Assembly: GCF_031457955.1 (NCBI RefSeq)
Contig: NZ_JAVDXN010000001.1
Span: 992,001-1,056,000, forward strand
From: Mixta sp031457955
Lineage (GTDB): Bacteria; Pseudomonadota; Gammaproteobacteria; Enterobacterales; Enterobacteriaceae
Length of the DNA stretch: 64,000 nt
Reading direction: 5' to 3'
Position 1 is the stretch's first letter; each line of letters begins with the position of its first letter. Shown one piece after another: positions 58,597-64,000 of this stretch. Made by a program: the position numbers and the translations under genes. The notes under the pieces are model-generated. The model ran no database searches. It was given only the letters and a program-made list of their open reading frames with translations, and was not told the DNA's origin.

Positions 58597-59358
58597 TTGC
58601 ATTATCAACCGAAAAGCGATCTGCTTGATCATCGAATTATCCTTATCACCGGGGCCAGCGACGGAATTGGCCGTGAAGCTGCGCTCACCTATACACGCTA
58701 CGGCGCGCAGGTTATTTTGCTGGGCCGCAATGCAGAAAAGCTACAGCGCGTCTGCGATGAAATCAGCGCGCTGGGCAAAGCGGCGCCGCTAATGCATGTT
58801 CTCGATCTGGAATCGGTGACGCCGGAAAGCTGCCAACAGTTCGCCAGCGAACTGGCGCAGCAGGTGCCGCGTCTGGATGGCGTGCTGCACAACGCCGGGC
58901 TGCTGGGCGAAATCGTGCCGCTTGCCGATCTCGCGCCTGACATCTGGCAGCAGGTGATGCGCGTTAATGTCGATGCCACCTTTTTTCTGACCCAGGCGCT
59001 GTTGCCGCTGCTGCTGCAAGCAGAGGCGGGCTCGCTGGTGTTTACCAGCTCCAGCGTAGGCCGCGTAGGCCGTTCCGGCTGGGGCGCTTACGCTGTTTCA
59101 AAGTTTGCCACCGAAGGCATGATGCAAGTGCTGGCCGAGGAGTATAAAAACCGTAACTTGCGGGTGAACTGCATCAATCCTGGCGGAACACGCACCAAAA
59201 TGCGCGCCAGCGCTTTCCCGGAAGAGGATGCGGGCAGGCTGAAAACGCCAGCGGAAATTATGCCGATTTATCTTTACCTGATGGGCGATGACAGTCGCCG
59301 CAAAACCGGCATCAGCTTTGATGCGCAGCCGGGTCGTAAACCAGGGCCAGCAGAATAA
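58597..59358 (+). CDS. yciK: YciK, short-chain dehydrogenase, TTG start
   Basis: 253 residues (E. coli 252). NAD(P) motif TGASDGIGRE, catalytic serine FTSSSVG and Y-x-x-x-K in YAVSKFATEG. The TTG start at 58597 (then HYQPKSDLL) aligns with E. coli MHYQPKQDLL, and GAGGAAG lies seven bases upstream; no ATG fits. Substrate unknown. The stop overlaps the btuR ATG by one base (TAATG). Confidence 0.96.
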   Translation: MHYQPKSDLLDHRIILITGASDGIGREAALTYTRYGAQVILLGRNAEKLQRVCDEISALGKAAPLMHVLDLESVTPESCQQFASELAQQVPRLDGVLHNAGLLGEIVPLADLAPDIWQQVMRVNVDATFFLTQALLPLLLQAEAGSLVFTSSSVGRVGRSGWGAYAVSKFATEGMMQVLAEEYKNRNLRVNCINPGGTRTKMRASAFPEEDAGRLKTPAEIMPIYLYLMGDDSRRKTGISFDAQPGRKPGPAE

Positions 59359-59951
59359 TGGCCGCGGACGATCGTCACCAGCAGCGGCAGCAGCGCCTGA
59401 AAGAACAGGTAGATGCGCGCATCAAAGCCGCCAACGAAACCCGCGGCATTTTGATGGTGTTTACCGGCAACGGCAAAGGGAAAACCACCGCCGCCTTTGG
59501 CACCGCGACGCGCGCGGTAGGCCATCAAAAAAAGGTCGGGGTGATCCAGTTTATTAAAGGCGAGTGGCCGAACGGTGAGCGTAACCTGCTGGAAGCACAC
59601 GGCGTGGAATTTCAGGTGATGGCCACCGGCTTCACCTGGGAAACGCAGGATCGCGCCGCCGATACCGCCGCCTGCCTTGCCGTCTGGCAGCATGGGCTGC
59701 GTATGCTGCAGGACCCAACGCTCGATTTGGTGATTCTGGATGAAATCACCTACATGCTCAGCTTTGATTATCTACCGCTGGCAGAGGTTATCGCGGCGCT
59801 ACAGCAGCGCCCCGCCCACCAAAGCGTGATTATTACCGGACGCGGCTGTCATCGCGATATTCTGGAACTGGCGGACACGGTCAGCGAAATGCGGCCGGTT
59901 AAGCACGCGTTTGATGCAGGTATTCAGGCGCAACAGGGCATTGACTGGTAG
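59358..59951 (+). CDS. btuR: cob(I)yrinic acid a,c-diamide adenosyltransferase BtuR/CobO
   Basis: 197 residues (E. coli 196). P-loop TGNGKGKTTAAFG, then RAVGHQKKVGVIQFIKGEWPNGERNLLE and ITGRGCHRDILELADTVSEM. Transfers the adenosyl group from ATP to cobalt to make coenzyme B12. Translationally coupled to yciK (TAATG) and ended by the terminator at 59957. Confidence 0.97.
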   Translation: MAADDRHQQRQQRLKEQVDARIKAANETRGILMVFTGNGKGKTTAAFGTATRAVGHQKKVGVIQFIKGEWPNGERNLLEAHGVEFQVMATGFTWETQDRAADTAACLAVWQHGLRMLQDPTLDLVILDEITYMLSFDYLPLAEVIAALQQRPAHQSVIITGRGCHRDILELADTVSEMRPVKHAFDAGIQAQQGIDW

Positions 59952-59956
59952 CAATA

Positions 59957-59984
59957 AAAAAGGCATCCCCAGGGATGCCTTTTT
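59957..59984. terminator. bidirectional terminator between btuR and rluB
   Basis: AAAAAGGCATCCC, loop CA, GGGATGCCTTTTT: a perfect stem with A and T tails on both sides, in the convergent gap. Confidence 0.95.
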
Positions 59985-60001
59985 ATCCATCAACGTGGCG
60001 A

Positions 60002-60886
60002 TTAACCGCGTTTAGGGCTTTCGCCGCGCTTGGCCGGACGGCGATTGCCGCTCACCTGCGTATGACGCTTCACCGCGCGACGGATCTGGTTCGCTTTGGT
60101 GCGACGGCGATCTTTTTCTACCGGCACTTTGCTAATGGTTTCCGGCGGCAGCTCTACCAGCTCACGCAGATAGTTAACCGGCTGCAAATCCAGCTCGGTC
60201 CAGCCGCCACGCGGCAGCCCCTTCGGTAAATTAATATCGCCGTAGCGTACGCGAATCAGGCGACTCACCTGAACGCCAACCGCTTCCCACAGACGACGCA
60301 CTTCACGGTTACGCCCTTCGGTCAGGGTAACGTTATACCACTGGTTGATGCCTTCGCCGCCGGTGAACTTCAGAGTACGGAACGAGGCCGGGCCATCTTC
60401 CAGCTGTACGCCGAGGCTTAGCTGGCGAATTTTCGCATCATCAACCTGGCCAAATACGCGCACGGCATATTCACGCTCGACTTCACGGCTGGGATGCATT
60501 AAACGGTTAGCCAGTTCACCATCGGTGGTAAACAGCATCAGGCCGCAGGTATTTACATCCAGACGCCCAACGGCAATCCAGCGCGCGCCGCGCAGACGCG
60601 GCAGACGATCAAACACCGTCGGACGCCCTTCCGGATCGTTGCGGGTGCAGAGTTCACCTTCCGGCTTATAGTAAGCCAGCACGCGACAAACCTGCTGATT
60701 GGATTCACTGACAGAAACGACATGCCCATCGATACGGATTTTTACCGTGGCGTTGGGTTCGATGCGATCGCCTAACGTCGCCAGTTTGCCGTCCACGCTG
60801 ATGCGACCGGCAGAAATCATTGCTTCTATTTCACGACGCGAACCATGCCCGGCCCGCGCCAATACTTTTTGTAACTTTTCGCTCAT
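60002..60886 (-). CDS. rluB: 23S rRNA pseudouridine(2605) synthase RluB
   Basis: 294 residues (E. coli 291). N-terminal S4 RNA-binding domain (KLQKVLARAGHGSRREIEAM) and the RsuA-type catalytic domain with the nucleophilic aspartate in GRLDVNTCGLMLFTTDGELA. The basic C-terminal tail (KRHTQVSGNRRPAKRG) is typical. Modifies U2605 of 23S rRNA. Convergent with btuR. Confidence 0.97.
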   Translation of the reverse strand: MSEKLQKVLARAGHGSRREIEAMISAGRISVDGKLATLGDRIEPNATVKIRIDGHVVSVSESNQQVCRVLAYYKPEGELCTRNDPEGRPTVFDRLPRLRGARWIAVGRLDVNTCGLMLFTTDGELANRLMHPSREVEREYAVRVFGQVDDAKIRQLSLGVQLEDGPASFRTLKFTGGEGINQWYNVTLTEGRNREVRRLWEAVGVQVSRLIRVRYGDINLPKGLPRGGWTELDLQPVNYLRELVELPPETISKVPVEKDRRRTKANQIRRAVKRHTQVSGNRRPAKRGESPKRG

Positions 60887-61399
60887 TGAGCTGCCTCACT
60901 GTCGCCTTCACAGGCGTCGTTTATTGCTTCTGTCACGGCGTGGCGAGCCATGACCTGAAAAGGGGGTTTGCCCTGAATACGCCTTTTTTACGGCGGCCCG
61001 GTGCAATGTGGCCGCATAGTATACATGAAGTTTACTGACTTGCCTGAGTTTCCTGCACTGGAGTTTTCCGTGGCGCTGCCGATAAGGTTAAGTGCGATCC
61101 TGATGTTTTTTTCACCGCCCGTTACGCTTTCTGCCCGCGGCGATGTCACAGGCGCAAAGCGGACTTTACTTGCTGAACTTTACCCTGCTTAACGCTGCGG
61201 TAAAATCAGCGCCGCTGATAACAACGTAATGAACGGTTTCGTCAGTAAACCGTCTTGCCGTAAACAGTTTGCTGTTTATTTAAAAATATTTTGCTTTAAA
61301 CAATAAACGAGCCGGCTAACCGCCGGTATTAACCGCCGATAACTGGCGATTAACTTGTATGCCGCAAAATCTTCACCAGGGATTTAAAGGCATACTCAA
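60887..61399. other. rluB-lipoprotein intergenic region, no gene seen
   Basis: Contains a weak hairpin AAACAG-TTTG-CTGTTT (61263-61278) and an AT-rich stretch before 61320, followed by short TAACCGCC-type repeats (61318-61352). The open frame 61001-61192 has no ribosome site and no recognisable protein features. Confidence 0.5.
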
Positions 61400-62044
61400 A
61401 TGGTTTTAACGACAATGAAAATGAACGCTTTATTGGCAGCCACGGCGATGCTGTTGCTGTCAGGCTGCTCCGTGGGTAAATATGAATACAGCCGCGAGGC
61501 GATGAAACGTGTTGATATGAATTTCACCGGCATTCCGACCGTTTTAGGATTGGGTACGCTGGGCACCAGTATCCCCCTGACGCCTGAATACAGTTTAACC
61601 GCCGCGCACGTGGCTAAATATTCCGTGCAGCGGGTTAAGGCCTGGCATCCTTATTGCGATCTGGCGGTGGTGTATCATAAAAACGAGATGAAAACGCTGC
61701 CGGTGTTTCGCCCCAGCCGCGTAGGCGATAGCGTAAAAATGTACGGCTACAGCTTTATCTCCGCTATGCCGGTCGCCTCCAGCGGCGTGAATCTGGCGCG
61801 TACGGCGATCCGCAACAGCTGGAATAAAGCGCCCTGTATGGCGATGGCCTCTAACGCAGGCGTGGTGCAAGGCATGTCCGGCGGCGCGGTATACAATGCG
61901 GATGATACCATTGGCGGGGTGATTATTGGCTACAGCAAAGCGATCAAAAACCGGCGTAGCAACAAGGTGATTCTGAAGGATGTTTCCCTTTACCTGCCCT
62001 ACGCCGATTTTAAAGCCTGGCTGGATGCCGCAATCGCTTCCTGA
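61400..62044 (+). CDS. putative lipoprotein with trypsin-like serine protease fold
   Basis: 214 residues. Lipoprotein signal with lipobox LLSGC (Cys23). The rest has the spacing of a chymotrypsin-fold protease: His70 in SLTAAHV, Asp87 in HPYCDLAVVY, Ser160 in GMSGGAVYN. All three residues are in the right sequence context, so it could be active. Aspartate at residue 24+ is not seen after the lipid cysteine (CSVG), which suggests outer-membrane sorting. The E. coli counterpart region between rluB and yciO lacks such a gene as far as I recall. ATG 61400 has AAAGG upstream; 61415 is an alternative. Confidence 0.75.
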   Translation: MVLTTMKMNALLAATAMLLLSGCSVGKYEYSREAMKRVDMNFTGIPTVLGLGTLGTSIPLTPEYSLTAAHVAKYSVQRVKAWHPYCDLAVVYHKNEMKTLPVFRPSRVGDSVKMYGYSFISAMPVASSGVNLARTAIRNSWNKAPCMAMASNAGVVQGMSGGAVYNADDTIGGVIIGYSKAIKNRRSNKVILKDVSLYLPYADFKAWLDAAIAS

Positions 62045-62049
62045 TGGAT

Positions 62050-62072
62050 TGACCGGCGTCCAGCGCCGGTCA
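62050..62072. terminator. hairpin in the convergent lipoprotein-yciO gap
   Basis: TGACCGGCG, loop TCCAG, CGCCGGTCA: a perfect 9-bp stem occupying the 32-bp gap. Short T-run on the plus side only. Confidence 0.6.
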
Positions 62073-62076
62073 GGTT

Positions 62077-62697
62077 TCAGCGAAAAGGCCGGGTATCGCC
62101 AACGCCTTCACGAATCACTTCCGGCGTATCGCTGGTTAAATCAACCACCGTGGTCGGCTGCTGTCCCAGCGTGCCGCCATCAATAATCAGATCCACCAGC
62201 TTGCCGATACGATCGGAAATCTCTTCCGGGTCCGACTCGGTAAAATCATTGCCCGGCAGCATTAATGAGGTCGACATCATCGGCTCGTTTAATGTTTCCA
62301 GCAGCGCCAGCGCTACCGGATTCGAGGGCACGCGCAAACCAATGGTTTTACGCTTGTCGTTCATTAAACGACGCGGCACCTCTTTGGTTCCTTTCAGAAT
62401 AAAGGTGTAGTTGCCCGGCGTATTATTTTTAATCAACCGAAACGCGCTGTTATCCACATGGGCGTAGGTCGACAGCTCAGAGAGATCGCGGCACACCAGC
62501 GTAAAATTATGGTTGCCGTCCAGCTGACGAATACGGCAGATACGCTCCATGGCGTTTTTATCTTCCAGCCGACAGCCCAGCGCATAGCCCGAATCGGTGG
62601 GATAGACAATCACGCCGCCTTTGTTCAGCGCATCAACCGCCTGGCTAATCAGGCGCGGTTGGGGATTGTCGGGATGAATATGAAACATCTGACTCAT
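62077..62697 (-). CDS. yciO: YciO, Sua5/YrdC/YwlC family protein
   Basis: 206 residues, as in E. coli. Sua5/YrdC double-stranded-RNA/nucleotide-binding fold: KGGVIVYPTDSGYALGCRLEDKNAMERICRIR and TRRGT-equivalent region IGLRVPSNPVALALLE. Family members make threonylcarbamoyl-adenylate. YciO is a paralogue with weak or uncertain activity. Fourteen bases downstream of rnm, same strand, as in E. coli. Confidence 0.96.
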   Translation of the reverse strand: MSQMFHIHPDNPQPRLISQAVDALNKGGVIVYPTDSGYALGCRLEDKNAMERICRIRQLDGNHNFTLVCRDLSELSTYAHVDNSAFRLIKNNTPGNYTFILKGTKEVPRRLMNDKRKTIGLRVPSNPVALALLETLNEPMMSTSLMLPGNDFTESDPEEISDRIGKLVDLIIDGGTLGQQPTTVVDLTSDTPEVIREGVGDTRPFR

Positions 62698-62710
62698 AGC
62701 TAACCTCTTA

Positions 62711-63595
62711 TCACCTCTCCGCAGCGGGCATTAACGCGGGAAAGCGGGTCCACACGGCTTCTACGCCGCCCGGCAGCCACAGCTTTTTACCCAGCTCAAT
62801 CCACGGACAGGGTTGATGAAAATCGGAGCCCTGCGACGCCGCCAGTTGATATTCCTGTGCGTAGTGTCCCAGTTGGCTGCGTTCGTTTGGCGGTTGTTGG
62901 CACTGCGCCACTTCCATGGCGTCGCCGCCGATCTCGGCGAAATGGGCAATCAGGCGTTTCAGCCATTTGGCCGATAAACCGTAACGTCCCGGGTGCGCCA
63001 ATACCGCATAACCGCCGGAATGATGAATAGCATCAACGGCTTGTTTAATTGTACACCATTGTGGCGGTACGTAGCCGGTTTTGCCGCGCGCCAGATAATG
63101 TTTGAAAACCTGGGCCATATTGCTGGCTTTTCCCTGGGCGATCAGCCAGCGGGCGAAATGACCGCGCGTAATCGCTCCGCCATCGGCTAATGCCAGCGCC
63201 CCTTCCAGCGCGCCAGGGAGCTGCGCCTTTTCCAGCCGTTCAGCCATTAACCTGGCGCGCGCCAGGCGGCACGCGCTCTGTCCGGCGAGAAATTCCACCA
63301 TCAACGGATGAGCGGGATCGATACCCAGTCCGACAATGTGAATTTCATGATTTTCCCAGAGCGTGGAGGCTTCAACGCCATCGATCAGATGCAGCGGCAG
63401 CGCGTGCTGGCTAATCGCTTCGCGGGCGGCGGCCAGGCCAGCCACGCTATCGTGATCGGTAATCGCCAGTACGCCAACGCGCATCTCAACGGCGCGCAGC
63501 ACCAGTTCCTGCGGGGATAACAAACCATCCGACGCGCGGGTGTGGCTGTGAAGATCGTAAATGGGAAAGGCGCTTATCGGCGTGGTTGCGGTCAA
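62711..63595 (-). CDS. rnm: RNase AM (YciV), PHP-domain 5'-3' exonuclease
   Basis: 294 residues (E. coli 293). PHP metal motifs: IYDLHSHTRASDG, AITDHDSVAG, HEIHIVGLGID, AVLAHPGRY and GSDFHQPCPW. Matures the 5' ends of 23S, 16S and 5S rRNA and removes nucleotides from 3',5'-bisphosphates. Divergent from trpL, with yciO following, the E. coli arrangement. Confidence 0.96.
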   Translation of the reverse strand: MTATTPISAFPIYDLHSHTRASDGLLSPQELVLRAVEMRVGVLAITDHDSVAGLAAAREAISQHALPLHLIDGVEASTLWENHEIHIVGLGIDPAHPLMVEFLAGQSACRLARARLMAERLEKAQLPGALEGALALADGGAITRGHFARWLIAQGKASNMAQVFKHYLARGKTGYVPPQWCTIKQAVDAIHHSGGYAVLAHPGRYGLSAKWLKRLIAHFAEIGGDAMEVAQCQQPPNERSQLGHYAQEYQLAASQGSDFHQPCPWIELGKKLWLPGGVEAVWTRFPALMPAAER

Positions 63596-63660
63596 AATAA
63601 CTCCTGAAAAACATAAAACGACGCTGCATCATAACGGATTAAGCGTGATATAAAAAAGTA

Positions 63661-63697
63661 TTGACAACCCACCACCGAACTAGTTAACTAGTACACA
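63661..63697 (+). promoter_or_regulatory. trp operon promoter and TrpR operator
   Basis: -35 TTGACA (63661-63666), 17-bp spacer, -10 TTAACT (63684-63689). The TrpR palindrome ACTAGTTAACTAGT (63679-63692) covers the -10, the E. coli arrangement base for base in its core. Tryptophan-loaded TrpR would exclude RNA polymerase. Confidence 0.96.
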
Positions 63698-63716
63698 AGT
63701 TCACACGGGGGTATCC

Positions 63717-63779
63717 ATGATGATGTTTAAGCATAAATTGACAACAGGATGGTGGCGCGCTTCTGCTGAAGGGCGATGA
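63717..63779 (+). CDS. trpL: trp operon leader peptide
   Basis: 20 codons starting with three ATGs in a row, then FKHKLTTGWWRASAEGR, with tandem Trp codons at positions 12-13 (E. coli 10-11 of 14). GGGGG precedes the first ATG. Ribosome stalling at the Trp pair would favour the antiterminator over the attenuator at 63816. It is longer than the E. coli leader at both ends. Confidence 0.95.
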   Translation: MMMFKHKLTTGWWRASAEGR

Positions 63780-63815
63780 TGTCACGCATCTGGATGAATC
63801 ACATGCTGATACCTG

Positions 63816-63840
63816 AGCCCGCCGATGCGGGCTTTTTTTT
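63816..63840 (+). terminator. trp attenuator
   Basis: AGCCCGC, loop CGAT, GCGGGCT followed by T (eight in all): the 3:4 hairpin. GGGC at 63771-63774 near the trpL stop and the strand around GCCC 63817-63820 offer a competing pairing. Confidence 0.95.
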
Positions 63841-63863
63841 GAGCGATTTTTAGAGAACCGATT

Positions 63864-64000
63864 ATGTTGAATGCGAAACCTGGATTGAAAGTGATTACCG
63901 GCTCGGCCCCCTATCGTGAAGATCCCGCTGCGGTTTTTCATCAGCTGTGCGGCGCACGCCCGGCTACGCTGCTGCTGGAATCGGCGGATATTGACAGCAA
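63864..64000 (+). CDS. trpE: anthranilate synthase component I, 3'-truncated by the window edge
   Basis: First 45 codons. MLNAKPGLKVITGSAPYRED then FHQLCGARPATLLLESADID align with E. coli TrpE (FHQLCGDRPATLLLESADID). The LLES motif is part of the tryptophan feedback site. Only the regulatory N-terminus is present. Transcribed through the trp leader. Confidence 0.97.
   Translation, partial: MLNAKPGLKVITGSAPYREDPAAVFHQLCGARPATLLLESADIDS

Noticed and set aside
61001..61192. 63-codon frame between rluB and the lipoprotein gene
   Set aside because: No ribosome site, no recognisable protein features, and a chance-like composition.
1..64000. CRISPR array, prophage, insertion sequence or tRNA gene
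   Set aside because: No regularly spaced repeats, integrase, transposase or cloverleaf sequence was seen. The accessory genes show no att-like borders apart from the sap repeat.

Overview
The window is a stretch of an enterobacterial chromosome, most likely from the Erwiniaceae (Pantoea, Mixta or Erwinia type). Most proteins can be aligned end to end from memory with Escherichia coli K-12 proteins, and the gene order follows the E. coli ttcA-to-trp segment. Accessory cargo typical of plant- or insect-associated relatives (rpfF/rpfR, cheV, kdgT, a chromosomal colicin) replaces the E. coli-specific blocks such as puu and ycjM-ycjU. No rRNA, tRNA, insertion sequence, prophage or CRISPR array was seen.

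Layout. 1-6.5 kb: the 3' part of ttcA, a proline-rich microprotein, the anaerobic small RNA fnrS, zntB, the murein-peptide recycling genes mppA, mpaA and ycjG, and tpx. 6.7-14 kb: tyrR, ycjF-ycjX and the phage-shock operon pspABCD with its sigma-54 promoter and divergent activator pspF. 14-16 kb: an acyltransferase, a periplasmic hydroxyisourate hydrolase and the iron small RNA ryhB under a Fur-box promoter. 16-24.5 kb: sapABCDF, interrupted by an 808-bp insert between sapB and sapC, then fabI and yciW. 24.5-34 kb: an accessory zone with a LysR regulator, an E1-type pore-forming colicin with its convergent immunity gene, cheV with a sigma-28 promoter, a small acidic protein, a PTS IICB permease and a YdeP-like molybdopterin oxidoreductase. 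34-44 kb: rnb, cstA with its small YbdD partner, rpfR convergent with rpfF (DSF signalling and cyclic-di-GMP), kdgT with a KdgR box, and a lone araD. 44-64 kb: osmB, yciH, pyrF, lapB, lapA, pgpB, ribA, acnA, three microproteins, cysB, topA, yciN, sohB, yciK, btuR, rluB, a lipoprotein serine-protease homologue, yciO, rnm, and the trp promoter, leader and attenuator with the first 45 codons of trpE.

Functional groupings. MppA, MpaA and YcjG form a peptidoglycan tripeptide salvage route. PspABCD/F, LapA/B, Sap, PgpB and SohB form an envelope cluster. fnrS (FNR) and ryhB (Fur) tie the region to oxygen and iron control. RpfF and RpfR form a quorum-sensing and cyclic-di-GMP module.

Strongest second-look items: the sapB/sapC insert, which is flanked by a duplicated copy of the 15-bp stretch where the two genes normally overlap; the short chromosomal E1-type colicin with no lysis gene and no complete LexA box; ryhB placed directly upstream of hiuH; the rpfF/rpfR pair; and several unannotated microproteins.

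Functions and lengths attributed to E. coli or other named homologues are recalled family knowledge, not the result of a search.
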